Below are positions 8,676-18,507 of a stretch of 64,000 bases of DNA, one piece after another. Source of the DNA: JAFLTL01 sp964389525 (GTDB lineage Bacteria; Bacteroidota; Bacteroidia; Bacteroidales; Muribaculaceae); assembly GCA_964389525.1 (NCBI GenBank), contig CAYMEX010000012.1, positions 24,992-88,991 of the forward strand, read 5' to 3'. Both the position numbers and the translations under genes were made by a program. The notes below the pieces were generated by a model. That model ran no database searches. It was not told the DNA's origin and saw nothing but the letters and a program-made list of their open reading frames with translations. Each line of letters begins with the position of its first letter. The stretch's first letter is position 1.

Positions 8676-8718
8676 TGCGTGATTTTATGGTATTTGCAGT
8701 TTTATTCAGTAAAAGTAG

Positions 8719-9966
8719 TCAATTATTATTTAACTCCATTGTTTTTTCCACATCAAGTGCATCGGCAATGACCGATATAGGATTGAACACGGCTACGCCG
8801 CTCCCCTGCTCGATCTGCCACTTACATGTCTCGCAATCGGTTGCGACAAAATCGACACCTGAACGCACGATGGCATCAAACAACGGGCGGCCGATCTCCT
8901 GCGAAGCCCTGTAATTCTCTTTCTTGAAGCCATATGTCCCGGCCAAGCCGCAGCACTGCGAGGGCAACGATACCAGCTCAAGTCCCGGAACCATGCCAAG
9001 CAACGATGTCGAATAAATTGTCCAGCCGAGTTTTTCCATGTGACATGGAGCATGATACGCCACACGTTTTCTGTATTCGGGGCGGAAAGCAAGTCTCACA
9101 CTTCCGCTCTCGACAAGCTGATACAGATATCGCGATGCAAGATTAATACTATCGACAACATCGGCATTATCAAGCCCGAGCAAACCGGGATATTCTTCAC
9201 GCATTGTAAGAATACATGTCGAACTTGTGCCTACAACCTGCATGCCGGCGTCGACCGCACTTCTTATAGAGCTCAAATTGATGCCGGCATCGCGGCGTGC
9301 CGGCGCAATCATACGGTTGACGATTTTGGCAACACCGCAGCATCGTTCTTTGTCGAGAAGACGCACACCGATGCCACAGGCATTCATGATCTTCAGGAAG
9401 TCGCGGCCAAGCTTAGGATAATTGTAGTTGACATAGCACCCGTGAAAATAGGTCACATGCCTCGAATACTTCTCCTGCGCGGCAGACGCTTCTTTTTTAA
9501 ACCACTTCACAAACGTCTGCGATGAATATGCGGGGAATGTGCGATGGTGGTCAATAGCCATTGTCACATCAAGAAGCTTTTTCACCACCGGTATACGTAG
9601 CGATGTATTGACTACAGGTGCCATACTGGTGGCCACCGTCCCCATGACATCGGTGCTCGCAAGCATTATATCGCGGAGTTTTACCGGGCTCTTGCTGTAT
9701 TTAAGTCTCGCTCCCTGTATAATATCTCCAATCTTGACATTTGAAGGACATGCCACTTCACAACGCTTGCAGTTCAGACAATACTTCAGAGCCTCGTTGA
9801 AAAATTTTGCATTTTTTAGACGATAACGTTCTCCGTCAGGGCCAGCGAGTTTCGGACCCGGATAGACAGGATTCACAACCGTGACAGGGCAATATACCGT
9901 GCATATCGTACACTTCTTGCACTGCTCGAAATTGTTTGTGCTTATGTTTGTATCCTGGTAAGCCAT
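8719..9966 (-). CDS. glpC: Anaerobic glycerol-3-phosphate dehydrogenase, subunit C (iron-sulfur)
   Basis: A 415-residue protein. Two 4Fe-4S ferredoxin-type clusters lie near the N-terminus (CKKCTICTVYCPVTVV at about 15-30 and CLNCKRCEVACPSNV at about 63-77). They are followed by two CCG-type domains (ERCCGVAK and SQCCGLAGTYG). This is the standard GlpC layout; the subunit links the GlpAB dehydrogenase to the membrane and passes electrons to menaquinone. Five bases separate it from glpB. Confidence 0.93.
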   Translation of the reverse strand: MAYQDTNISTNNFEQCKKCTICTVYCPVTVVNPVYPGPKLAGPDGERYRLKNAKFFNEALKYCLNCKRCEVACPSNVKIGDIIQGARLKYSKSPVKLRDIMLASTDVMGTVATSMAPVVNTSLRIPVVKKLLDVTMAIDHHRTFPAYSSQTFVKWFKKEASAAQEKYSRHVTYFHGCYVNYNYPKLGRDFLKIMNACGIGVRLLDKERCCGVAKIVNRMIAPARRDAGINLSSIRSAVDAGMQVVGTSSTCILTMREEYPGLLGLDNADVVDSINLASRYLYQLVESGSVRLAFRPEYRKRVAYHAPCHMEKLGWTIYSTSLLGMVPGLELVSLPSQCCGLAGTYGFKKENYRASQEIGRPLFDAIVRSGVDFVATDCETCKWQIEQGSGVAVFNPISVIADALDVEKTMELNNN

Positions 9967-9971
9967 GTCTG

Positions 9972-11216
9972 TTATCTGCTTTTAATTATCATATCGGAAA
10001 CATGAAGAGCCGTGAGCAACGCCACACCTCCCCCACATCCAAGCACTATTGCATCGCATCCTCCAAGCACCGATCCGACACCATAAAGGTTTGAGACCGT
10101 CTTTTGTGAGCGTGAAAGTCGGAAGTTATCGTCGAAAGCCACACCGAAATCCATATAGGGCTGTGCAGCATAAAAATCCTCGCTGAACCACTCGGCACGC
10201 TTCGGCTTTGATACAACATCGAGCCCGAATACCGGCTCATACACATTGTCGGGAGTGGCCTTTATACCATGACTCAGAAATGACCCTGACGCAAGAATGA
10301 AGTTATCGGCCTCAAGACGGTCGTTGCCAAGATTTGACGTGGTGACATAACGCATACATCCGTCAGAAATTTCGCCGCCCGTCACGTTATCGCCCAGCAG
10401 ATATACACCGCCGAGCGAGCGGAAACGGCTGCGTAAAGCAATCTGCGACCTCACTCCGGGAACCGAGGTCGGCATTGTCGGCACAAAATAGACCGGACGA
10501 CCTACCGCTGCACGAAGATCATCGAGCGCGAGAGTGTCATTCATGCCGAATATGGCGGGAAGCAAGAAAGCCTCAACCGAGTCATCAGCCCTGTTAAGCG
10601 ACTCAGCGATGCAACCGACAGTCTCAGGTGTCATCACTCTCGCCATATTGGGCGCACGCATCTCGGTCGAGCTCTTACGCAATGCCTGAAGCTGTGGCGA
10701 AGATACTGTCATCGTCGTGCAGGCGGCTCCAGCTTTCTCAAGTCCAAGCGAAAGGAACTGAGGATAAAAATCCAGATACCCGCTTATATTCACTATTGCG
10801 ACAGACTTGAACGGGAAACTGTCGGGCGAATCGAAAGAAAGACAGTCGTCGATCGACAGCCATGACGGTTTTATGATTCCAAATGGTGTCAGATGATATC
10901 TGTTGACATTACCGCCACCATTAAACCTTAGTCCGCAATCACGGAGAAATGCGACTGCCTCGTCGGCCAATGACGGCATTCTATCTGCACCGATAACAGA
11001 ATAGGGATGCGTCGGCGGCAACGCCGATAAAGCATCTAAAGGATGGCTCACGGTAGAGTTGCCGTCGAAACATAGCAGTTCAAGCGAGCCCGAGAAGAAA
11101 TGTAATGTACTCTGCCCGGAAGAGACGATCGCCACTTTCTGCCCGGCTTCAGCCAGCCGGATACCGGCGGTCAGTCCGGAAAGTCCTCCGCCTATTATTA
11201 CAGTATCAAATTTCAT
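9972..11216 (-). CDS. glpB: Anaerobic glycerol-3-phosphate dehydrogenase, subunit B
   Basis: A 414-residue FAD-binding protein starting with a dinucleotide-binding motif (VIIGGGLSGLTAGIRLAEAG) at residues 5-24 and ending with a second flavin contact region (GVGSVLGGCDAIVLGCGGG). Length and order agree with GlpB, which partners GlpA in the cytosolic face dehydrogenase. It lies 14 bases after glpA and 5 before glpC, so the operon is tight. Confidence 0.9.
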   Translation of the reverse strand: MKFDTVIIGGGLSGLTAGIRLAEAGQKVAIVSSGQSTLHFFSGSLELLCFDGNSTVSHPLDALSALPPTHPYSVIGADRMPSLADEAVAFLRDCGLRFNGGGNVNRYHLTPFGIIKPSWLSIDDCLSFDSPDSFPFKSVAIVNISGYLDFYPQFLSLGLEKAGAACTTMTVSSPQLQALRKSSTEMRAPNMARVMTPETVGCIAESLNRADDSVEAFLLPAIFGMNDTLALDDLRAAVGRPVYFVPTMPTSVPGVRSQIALRSRFRSLGGVYLLGDNVTGGEISDGCMRYVTTSNLGNDRLEADNFILASGSFLSHGIKATPDNVYEPVFGLDVVSKPKRAEWFSEDFYAAQPYMDFGVAFDDNFRLSRSQKTVSNLYGVGSVLGGCDAIVLGCGGGVALLTALHVSDMIIKSR

Positions 11217-11230
11217 AGACAGTCCTCCGT

Positions 11231-12862
11231 TTATTTCTTTTCAACATAGCCGGAAAGTCCTCCGACCCCTTTTATAAGCCATGACATAAACTGTGCTTCC
11301 TCAAGAGTGTCACCCCAGGCTACAGGATTCATTCCCTTCCAGCGCTCACTGATGAAGGACTGCAGGTCGTCGAGCGATGCCTGCGCACATCTGTTGGCAT
11401 TGGCAAGAAGCCCGGCTGCACGACATGCACAAAGACCACCCTGACAGGTGCCCATGCCCATGCGGGTGCGTCGCCGCAAATTGATGAGATTGTGTACATG
11501 CAGCTCGGAAATCGCATAATTGACTTCTCCTACCGACACCTGCTCGCACTCACACACCACGGCGTCATCATCGCCTACGCTGTCGATTATCTGCTTTCCG
11601 AGTGTGCCGTGACGATCCACCGCCGCGCGCTGCTCGGTACTGAGCTCTATAATATGAGACCGTGAACGGCGGGGGGCTTTTTCTTCTTTTTCCGATCCGG
11701 GAAGCGGAGTGTCGGCCGTAGTGCACATGGTCTTCACGCCAAGTTTCCGACATGCAAGATCTGTCGCCCATTCGCCCATCAGGCGGTATGTCATAAGCTT
11801 GCCGCCCGTGATGGTAATGAATCCGTCGAGTCCGTCGCGCTCTTTATGGTCAAGACAAACTATGCCGCGGCTGATCGATCGTCCCGACGGATCATTGTCG
11901 GCCGCGACAAGCGGGCGCACTCCGGCATAAGCCCTCAGAATGCGTGTCGTGGCAAGCGAAGGTGCGAGTTTTACTCCCTCGTTCATCAGTATATCGACTT
12001 CGGCAGCCGTCACAGTCATGTTGTCAACCTGATCAAACCCGACACGGTCGGAGGTCGTGCCGATAAGACATATGGTGTCGCCGGGTACAAGTATGTCGGC
12101 ATTGGCCGGCTTGCGACAGCGGTTTATGACCATGTTATTGACGCGGTGTCCGAATATGAGAAGGGCTCCCTTTGCAGGAAACATGTTGACAGTCACGCCT
12201 GCCATCTGTGCGATTTTCTGCCCCCATATGCCGGCGGCATTGATAGTCAGAGCCGAATAGTACTCCGACACATTTCCGGTCCTGTGATCGCGCACTTTAA
12301 CACCTGTGATCTCTGTTCCGGAAGATATCAGTTCTATGACCTCTGAATATGTTATGATATCGGCACCGTGACGACGTGCATCGACAATATTTGCCGTAGT
12401 GAGCCTGAAAGGATCAACCGCTCCGTCGGGAACTCTTACCGCCCCGATAATCGACGGATTGACCGACGGTTCAAGGCGTCGCGCCTCGGCAGGATCAATC
12501 ACCTCGGCCTGAATGCCGGCTTTTATACACGCATCGACAAAAGTCGACTGATAGCCGAGGTCATCGTCGGGTAGAGTGACAAACAGGCCTCCTGTATCCT
12601 CCACACAATGACTTGCGATGCGGCGAAGGATCATGTTTTCTGAAATACACTCCGAAGCCGACTCGCCGTCGGTAACAGCATATCGCGCCCCACTGTGAAG
12701 AAGTCCGTGATTTCTTCCAGTAGCACCGGCTGTAAAATCAAATCTCTCAACAAGCAATGTCTTGAGACCACGCATCGCACAATCACGGGCCGTGCCGGCG
12801 CCTGTGGCACCGCCGCCGATGACAATCACATCATACTGTCTTTTTACTCCAGTCATATTCAT
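11231..12862 (-). CDS. glpA: Anaerobic glycerol-3-phosphate dehydrogenase, subunit A
   Basis: A 543-residue flavoprotein that oxidises sn-glycerol-3-phosphate to dihydroxyacetone phosphate. An FAD-binding motif (VIVIGGGATGAGTARDCAMRG) begins at about residue 12, followed by the GATGRNHGLLHSGARY active-site region. The C-terminus carries a BFD-like [2Fe-2S] domain (VVCECEQVSVGEV, then MGMGTCQGGLCACR). First gene of glpABCT-HAD; the start is MNMTGVKRQYD, with a second ATG two codons in. No glycerol kinase or facilitator gene is present nearby, so the locus appears to handle external glycerol-3-phosphate rather than glycerol. Confidence 0.93.
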   Translation of the reverse strand: MNMTGVKRQYDVIVIGGGATGAGTARDCAMRGLKTLLVERFDFTAGATGRNHGLLHSGARYAVTDGESASECISENMILRRIASHCVEDTGGLFVTLPDDDLGYQSTFVDACIKAGIQAEVIDPAEARRLEPSVNPSIIGAVRVPDGAVDPFRLTTANIVDARRHGADIITYSEVIELISSGTEITGVKVRDHRTGNVSEYYSALTINAAGIWGQKIAQMAGVTVNMFPAKGALLIFGHRVNNMVINRCRKPANADILVPGDTICLIGTTSDRVGFDQVDNMTVTAAEVDILMNEGVKLAPSLATTRILRAYAGVRPLVAADNDPSGRSISRGIVCLDHKERDGLDGFITITGGKLMTYRLMGEWATDLACRKLGVKTMCTTADTPLPGSEKEEKAPRRSRSHIIELSTEQRAAVDRHGTLGKQIIDSVGDDDAVVCECEQVSVGEVNYAISELHVHNLINLRRRTRMGMGTCQGGLCACRAAGLLANANRCAQASLDDLQSFISERWKGMNPVAWGDTLEEAQFMSWLIKGVGGLSGYVEKK

Positions 12863-12966
12863 GCCTCAACCGTTACATTTTCCTAATGCCATATCAAAAA
12901 GAAACCAAAGTGCACCAAGCAGACTGCAATGATTTCGTTTCAACACCTACATCTTTCGTTTGAGCG

Positions 12967-12998
12967 CAAAAATATAACACTATTTTATATTTTCAAAA
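12967..12998 (-). promoter_or_regulatory. Promoter of the glpABCT operon
   Basis: Minus strand TTTTG (12998-12994) and TATTTTTG (12974-12967), spaced 19 bases, match the Bacteroidota -33/-7 consensus. The leader to glpA would be roughly 100 bases, leaving room for a regulator site in the divergent region. Confidence 0.7.
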
Positions 12999-13080
12999 CA
13001 TCTGATAACAAAAAAAGTCCTTCATTGAAATATTATCCAGAAAAAAACGTACATACATGTTAATTATCTACAAATCTTTA

Positions 13081-13088
13081 TATCTTTG
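13081..13088 (+). promoter_or_regulatory. -7 box of the DeoR-family gene
   Basis: TATCTTTG fits TAnnTTTG exactly. It lies inside an upstream open frame that begins at 13057, which therefore cannot be the start; the ATG at 13129 is the first one downstream. Confidence 0.7.
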
Positions 13089-13128
13089 CGTATATAGTCT
13101 TCAGTACAAAAGCCAAATCATCACAACC

Positions 13129-13917
13129 ATGACAAAAGAAGAGCGCCATGAGCTGATAATGGAAACACTGATGCGCCATGAGCTCATTCAGGTTTCTGAC
13201 CTTGCATCTCTGCTCGATGTTTCAACCGTAACGATACGAAAGGATCTAACAGAGCTCGAGAAGGCCAACAAACTCTACCGCAGTCACGGCAAAGCCATTC
13301 TGATTAATCCTTATATCAGCAACAGGCCTCTCAACGAGAAGGAGAAACTTGCTACTGAAGAGAAGAAACTCATCGGAAAAGCAGCCGCATCGATGATATC
13401 GAAAGACGATTCGATCATCATAGCCTCGGGCACGACCATGCTCGCGCTCGCCCGTGCTATCCAGCCGGTCAACCGTCTCACAGTTATCTCAGCCTCACTT
13501 CAGGTCTCGGATATACTCGCCAACAACGACTCTATCGACATCATACAACTTGGCGGATCACTGCGCGAAAGCAGCCGTTCGGTTGTCGGAAAATATGCAG
13601 AACAGCCACTTGACGAGTTCTCATGCAGCAAACTTTTTCTCGGTGTCGACGGCATCGATCTTGATTTCGGCATAACCACTACCGACATACGCGAGGCATC
13701 GCTCAACAGAGCAATGATGCGCACGGCACAGAAAACGATCGTGCTTGCCGACTCGTCGAAATTCCGCCGCCGCGGTTTCAGCAAGATCGCCAATATGGAT
13801 GAAATAGACCAGATCATCACCGACTCGAATATTACTGAAAAAATCGCCCTCCGCATCAAGGAGCTCGGCATAGAGCTTACAATTGTACAGCTCCCCGAAA
13901 GCAACATATCACACTGA
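13129..13917 (+). CDS. DeoR-family transcriptional regulator, likely GlpR-like
   Basis: A 262-residue protein with the N-terminal DeoR winged helix (EERHELIMETL, VSDLASLLDVSTVTIRKDLTELE) and the C-terminal sugar-phosphate sensor domain (IIASGTTMLALARAI, LGGSLRESSRSVVG, FLGVDGIDLDFGITTTDIREA, LADSSKFRRRGFSK). DeoR proteins usually repress sugar-phosphate or glycerol-phosphate genes and release DNA when a phosphorylated intermediate binds. It is divergent from glpA across 266 bases, so regulation of the glp operon is the natural guess. It is followed after 19 bases by the fucosidase gene, so both may share a transcript. The start is set by the promoter at 13081-13088. Confidence 0.87.
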   Translation: MTKEERHELIMETLMRHELIQVSDLASLLDVSTVTIRKDLTELEKANKLYRSHGKAILINPYISNRPLNEKEKLATEEKKLIGKAAASMISKDDSIIIASGTTMLALARAIQPVNRLTVISASLQVSDILANNDSIDIIQLGGSLRESSRSVVGKYAEQPLDEFSCSKLFLGVDGIDLDFGITTTDIREASLNRAMMRTAQKTIVLADSSKFRRRGFSKIANMDEIDQIITDSNITEKIALRIKELGIELTIVQLPESNISH

Positions 13918-13936
13918 TAATACCACAAGACACATA

Positions 13937-16051
13937 ATGAGGATCTTCCACGCATTGGCTGCAATGGCAGTCGCATCGGCCGCAATGGCCCAGACTGACA
14001 CGACAGCTTATCGCAACTCCATTGCAATCAATCAAGACATGTCGCGCAGCGAACTCATTTCGGCTGCCGCACATGTGGTGCCAACCGCCAATCAGCTTGA
14101 AGCACTTAACGACGGCTTCATAGGGTTCTTTCATTTCGGTCCAAACACATTCACGAGCCGCGAATGGGGAACCGGATTTGAGGATCCGAAAGTATTTTGC
14201 CCGGAAAAACTCGATACAGACCAGTGGGTGAAGGCAATGAAGGATGCCGGGATGAAAAAAGTGATCCTGACAGCCAAACATCACGACGGTTTTGTGTTGT
14301 GGAACAGCCGTTATACCCGTCACGGAGTGATGAGCAGTCCATGGCGAGACGGCAAAGGCGACATTATGCGCGAGCTCTCGCAATCCTGTAAGAAATACGG
14401 GATGAAACTGGGAATATATCTTTCGCCGGCCGACCTGTATCAGATCGAAAGCCCCGACGGACTATACGGTAATCTGAGTCCGAAAACCAGGCGCGTTATA
14501 CCGCGACAGGTCGAGGGAAGGCCGTTTGAGTCGAATGTCACCTTTGAGTTTGACGGCATCGACGACTACAACGAGTATTTTCTCAACCAGCTTTATGAGC
14601 TGCTGACCGAGTACGGCCCGATCGACGAAGTGTGGCTCGACGGCGCACACCCCAAACGCAAAGGCGGCCAGACCTACAATTATCCGGCATGGCGAACGCT
14701 GGTGCGCACACTCGCTCCAAATGCAGTGATATTCGGCCGTGAGGATCTTCGCTGGGTCGGAAACGAGGGAGGACACACCCGATATGCCGAACGCAACGTC
14801 ATAGGTTACGAACACAACCCTGACACCATAACGGTTTTCCCCGACATGACAGATCCCGATCTAAGCAGTCTCGACGTTCTGAGAAAAGCCAATTATCTGC
14901 ATTACCAGCCGACCGAGATCGACACGTCGATACGCGACGGGTGGTTTTACCGAAACGAAAACGAGCAGAAGACAAGATCGGCCGACGACGTGTTCGACAT
15001 ATATGAGCGTGGCGTCGGCGGCAACGGCGTGGTTCTGCTCAATGTTCCGCCAAACCGCGACGGACTGCTGCCCGAGCGCGACGTGGAAGTGCTCGCCGAG
15101 ACCGGCCGCCGCATACGCGACACATACGACACCGATCTGCTGAAAGGCGCGACAATAGCCAAAGAGCTTGCCGACAAAGATATCAGCACATATGTCGACG
15201 CATCGACGCCAATTGAGATAAAACTGCCAAAGGCTGTAACGATAAACCGCCTCATGGTGCAGGAGCCCGTGGGCCAGAGAAGCGAACGCATCGACAGCAT
15301 CGCACTCGACGCATGGATCGACGGAGCATGGAAGGAGGTATCGGCTGCACCGAACGTCGGATTCAAACGTATATTGCAGTTTGCCGACGTCACGACCGAC
15401 CGGCTGCGCCTGAGAGTCGAGGACTCACGCCTCACTCCATATATCGCCGGCGTTTCGGCACATTACTACAAGGCTCACGCTCCACAGCTCGACGCATCAC
15501 GCAAAGAGGACGGGAAAGTGCAGATACGTCACTCAAACGACGGTTTCGGATGGCATCGCGGTTACTCGGCAATATCACTTCCGCAGGGAACCGAGATACA
15601 CTATACGACCGACGGCTCTGACGCTACAGCCGACTCGCCGATCTACACAGAGCCGATCGAACTCGACAACAACATGCTCAAGGCTGTCGCAGTACTCAAC
15701 GGCGAGACCGGCCCGATGCTTGAAAAACAGTTCGGCTACAACAAAGCCAACTGGACATCAGAGACACTCCCCGATCACAAGATGATCATACACGCCGACA
15801 AAAGTGTGACCATAAAAGGTCTGATCTATTCGCCACAACGATGGAAGCATGAGAATGCCATATCGAAAGGCAAGATCGAAGTCAGCGACGACGGCAAGAA
15901 ATGGATCAATGCAGGCAGCTGGGAGTTCGGCAATCTCGTAAATGACCCGAGTGCAAGAAAATATCTTCTCGAAAAGCCTGTAAAGGGACAATACATCAGA
16001 ATCACGACAGAGAACGAGAGCGATATACCTCAGCAGTTCGATCTGTTCTGA
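13937..16051 (+). CDS. GH29 alpha-L-fucosidase, secreted
   Basis: A 704-residue protein with a signal peptide (MRIFHALAAMAVASAAMAQ) and no lipobox, so probably periplasmic. The GH29 catalytic domain spans about 50-370, with FIGFFHFGPNTFTSREWGTG, TAKHHDGFVLWNSRYT and the nucleophile region DEVWLDGAHP (Asp235). The C-terminal half holds F5/8 type C-like jelly-roll segments (about 400-500 and 590-704) around a chitobiase-C-like strand unit with IHYTTDGSDAT. It would remove alpha-linked fucose from host mucin or diet glycans. The start ATG at 13937 is chosen because it opens the signal peptide. A terminator follows at 16073. Confidence 0.88.
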   Translation: MRIFHALAAMAVASAAMAQTDTTAYRNSIAINQDMSRSELISAAAHVVPTANQLEALNDGFIGFFHFGPNTFTSREWGTGFEDPKVFCPEKLDTDQWVKAMKDAGMKKVILTAKHHDGFVLWNSRYTRHGVMSSPWRDGKGDIMRELSQSCKKYGMKLGIYLSPADLYQIESPDGLYGNLSPKTRRVIPRQVEGRPFESNVTFEFDGIDDYNEYFLNQLYELLTEYGPIDEVWLDGAHPKRKGGQTYNYPAWRTLVRTLAPNAVIFGREDLRWVGNEGGHTRYAERNVIGYEHNPDTITVFPDMTDPDLSSLDVLRKANYLHYQPTEIDTSIRDGWFYRNENEQKTRSADDVFDIYERGVGGNGVVLLNVPPNRDGLLPERDVEVLAETGRRIRDTYDTDLLKGATIAKELADKDISTYVDASTPIEIKLPKAVTINRLMVQEPVGQRSERIDSIALDAWIDGAWKEVSAAPNVGFKRILQFADVTTDRLRLRVEDSRLTPYIAGVSAHYYKAHAPQLDASRKEDGKVQIRHSNDGFGWHRGYSAISLPQGTEIHYTTDGSDATADSPIYTEPIELDNNMLKAVAVLNGETGPMLEKQFGYNKANWTSETLPDHKMIIHADKSVTIKGLIYSPQRWKHENAISKGKIEVSDDGKKWINAGSWEFGNLVNDPSARKYLLEKPVKGQYIRITTENESDIPQQFDLF

Positions 16052-16072
16052 CAAAAACAACACTAACATGAA

Positions 16073-16107
16073 AGTGTGTCATGGCATAACATGGCACACT
16101 TTTTTTG
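16073..16107 (+). terminator. Rho-independent terminator after the fucosidase gene
   Basis: Arms AGTGTGTCATG (16073-16083) and CATGGCACACT (16090-16100) pair with one G-T wobble around a GCATAA loop and run into seven Ts. Confidence 0.85.
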
Positions 16108-16154
16108 TTGCCCGATGATACAATAAAATTGCTGGCCGCGCCGTTGGGTTATAT

Positions 16155-17030
16155 ATGGCAGGTCGTCGAAGACATATCGTCGGTATCATGATACTGATGT
16201 CGTGCTGTGTGTGGCAGATGAACGCTCAGAATGAGAACGTGCTGTCGCATTATTTCTCCATCGCGACACACTACAACCCAGCAGCCGCCGGCACAACCGG
16301 GTTTCTGAACATTACGGGCGCAGGACAGACACAACGCCAGTCTGACGTCAGATTAAGACAGGCGCACATCGAAGCCGACATGCCTGTTGCCATCGGTGAC
16401 ACCCGCAACCTCGGAGCAGGCATCATAGCGAATTATGCCGGAGCAGGAAGCCACAAGAGCCTGAATGTATCGCTTCCCGTATCATGGAAACTAAAGGCCG
16501 GAAGCGGACATATAGCACTTGGTATCGCTCCGGGCGTTAATGACAGCAAGGGCGATCCAGACACTGACAATAAGCGACATAAAACACGATTTGATTTCGC
16601 GACGGGCTTATGGTATAATTCCAATATAATCAGAGCGGGCATATCGGCTACCCACATCGGAAGAAAGCAGAGCGACACATGCAGCGGAACGACGTATTAT
16701 GTCATGGCCGCAGGCAATATCGCACTAAAAGATGCGTTTTTGAATATAGAGCCATCTCTCATAGCGGCGCATGCGGCTGGAGAATATGGCGGACAGGCTA
16801 CATTGAGAGCGATATGGCGCAACCGCCTGTGGGCCGGAGCCGGATACAGGCTGCATGAGAGCGCAGTGGCTATGTTCGGTCTCGACATAAAGGGGTTCAG
16901 GCTCGGCTACAGCTATATATGGCCGTCGAAATCACATAAATGCGGCCACGAGGTCACAGCCGGATACAGCATCAGACTTGACACGTCGAAGAAGAACCAC
17001 TACCGCCACAAGAGCGTAAGGATCATGTAA
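16155..17030 (+). CDS. PorP/SprF-family type IX secretion outer-membrane protein
   Basis: A 291-residue protein with a signal peptide (ending MNAQ) and then the PorP/SprF hallmark near the start of the mature chain: LSHYFSIATHYNPAAAGTTG. The rest is alternating short strands (LGAGIIANYAGAG, HIALGIAPGVN, FRLGYSYIWP) ending in a beta-strand, as in outer-membrane barrels of this family. PorP-type proteins are required for T9SS secretion and interact with PorK/PorE-type lipoproteins. It is first in the porP-gldKLMN operon and gldK follows after 15 bases. Confidence 0.88.
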   Translation: MAGRRRHIVGIMILMSCCVWQMNAQNENVLSHYFSIATHYNPAAAGTTGFLNITGAGQTQRQSDVRLRQAHIEADMPVAIGDTRNLGAGIIANYAGAGSHKSLNVSLPVSWKLKAGSGHIALGIAPGVNDSKGDPDTDNKRHKTRFDFATGLWYNSNIIRAGISATHIGRKQSDTCSGTTYYVMAAGNIALKDAFLNIEPSLIAAHAAGEYGGQATLRAIWRNRLWAGAGYRLHESAVAMFGLDIKGFRLGYSYIWPSKSHKCGHEVTAGYSIRLDTSKKNHYRHKSVRIM

Positions 17031-17045
17031 AAACAGGAGGAAACG

Positions 17046-18503
17046 ATGAAAAAAATATCAAAATATATCACTGCCCTACTGGCCGGAGCCTCGGCATGGA
17101 GCTGCTCGGTCGGCAGCAGCAGCCTCAACAGCGGCGAAGTCACCGGCGTAGGCAGCGCGACGTGGGCAGAGCCCGCACCATACGGCATGGTGCTCATCGA
17201 CCGCGGCTCAATCGCCATGGGTCCGGCCGAACATGACTCGATATGGAACGTCGGCGGAAATCCGCGCGGCGTCTCTGTCGATGCGTTCTGGATGGATGAG
17301 ACAGAAGTCACCAACGCCAAATACAAGCAGTTTGTGTTCTGGGTAAGAGACTCGATAATCAGAGAGCGTCTTGCCGATCCGGCATATGCTGGTATCGACG
17401 AATATAAGATCGAGGAAGACAGAGACGGCAACCTTATCACTCCGCGTCTCAACTGGGATAAGCCGATACCGTGGCGCAACCCAAGCGAGGATGAGGCACG
17501 CGCGATAGAAAGCCTGTACAGGGTGAATCCGCTCACCGGCATAAGGGAGCTCGATGGCACCCAGCTCAACTACCGGTACGAGACCTACAACATGACCGAG
17601 GCCGTGAAGCGCAAAAACCGCGCTGACGCCCGACGCCGCGTCTACAACACCGACCTGCCCGTGCCGACAGAGACCCCGGTCATATCAAAAGACACCGCCT
17701 ACATCGATGACAGCGGCGAGATCGTAAGAACCGTCATCACCCGCGGACTCACCGGCGAATATGATTTCGTGAACACATACATCGTCAATGTCTATCCCGA
17801 CACGACGACCTGGGTAAATGACTTCGACAACTCGTACAACGAGCCGTATGTGAGGATGTATTTCTCTAACGGCGGATACAACGATTACCCGGTAGTGGGC
17901 GTGAGCTGGGAACAGGCCAACGCATTCTGCGCATGGCGCACCGACATGCTGCGCCGTTCGCTCGGACGTCAGGGAGTCTATATCGAGCCATACCGGCTGC
18001 CGACCGAGGCCGAGTGGGAATATGCCGCCCGGGCAGGCATAAACGAAAACCGTTATCCCTGGGACGGCGACAACGCTCTGAGCGATGACCGCGGATGCTT
18101 CTACGCCAATTTCAAGCCCAACGACGGCAACTACACCAAAGACGGGCATCTGATCACATCGAAAGTCGGCACTTACGGTGCAAATGACTACGGCCTGTAT
18201 GACATGGCGGGCAACGTGAGCGAATGGACATCGACCGCATTCACCGAGTCGATAGACAACATGACGTCGGACGTGAACCCGGAATACAGATACGCAGCGG
18301 CCCCCGACGACCCCTACAAGCTGAAACGCAAGATTGTGCGCGGCGGATCATGGAAAGATGTCGCACACAATATACGCAGCGACATACGCATGTGGGAATA
18401 TGAGAACGAGCAACGCAGTTTCATAGGATTCAGATGCGTGAGGACACAGATAGGGTTTGCACGCGGACAAAAGAACAACGGCGGCAAGCGTCGAAGCAGA
18501 TAA
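17046..18503 (+). CDS. gldK: Type IX secretion lipoprotein GldK/PorK
   Basis: A 485-residue lipoprotein (signal peptide, lipobox SAWSC, Cys about residue 20). The body is a formylglycine-generating-enzyme-like fold: MVLIDRGSIAMGP, DAFWMDETEVTNAKYKQFV, YRLPTEAEWEYAARAG, LYDMAGNVSEW and VRGGSWKD. GldK/PorK forms the outer-membrane-associated periplasmic ring with GldN/PorN in the T9SS. It stands between porP and gldL; gldL begins four bases after its stop. Confidence 0.93.
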   Translation: MKKISKYITALLAGASAWSCSVGSSSLNSGEVTGVGSATWAEPAPYGMVLIDRGSIAMGPAEHDSIWNVGGNPRGVSVDAFWMDETEVTNAKYKQFVFWVRDSIIRERLADPAYAGIDEYKIEEDRDGNLITPRLNWDKPIPWRNPSEDEARAIESLYRVNPLTGIRELDGTQLNYRYETYNMTEAVKRKNRADARRRVYNTDLPVPTETPVISKDTAYIDDSGEIVRTVITRGLTGEYDFVNTYIVNVYPDTTTWVNDFDNSYNEPYVRMYFSNGGYNDYPVVGVSWEQANAFCAWRTDMLRRSLGRQGVYIEPYRLPTEAEWEYAARAGINENRYPWDGDNALSDDRGCFYANFKPNDGNYTKDGHLITSKVGTYGANDYGLYDMAGNVSEWTSTAFTESIDNMTSDVNPEYRYAAAPDDPYKLKRKIVRGGSWKDVAHNIRSDIRMWEYENEQRSFIGFRCVRTQIGFARGQKNNGGKRRSR

Positions 18504-18507
18504 CAGT

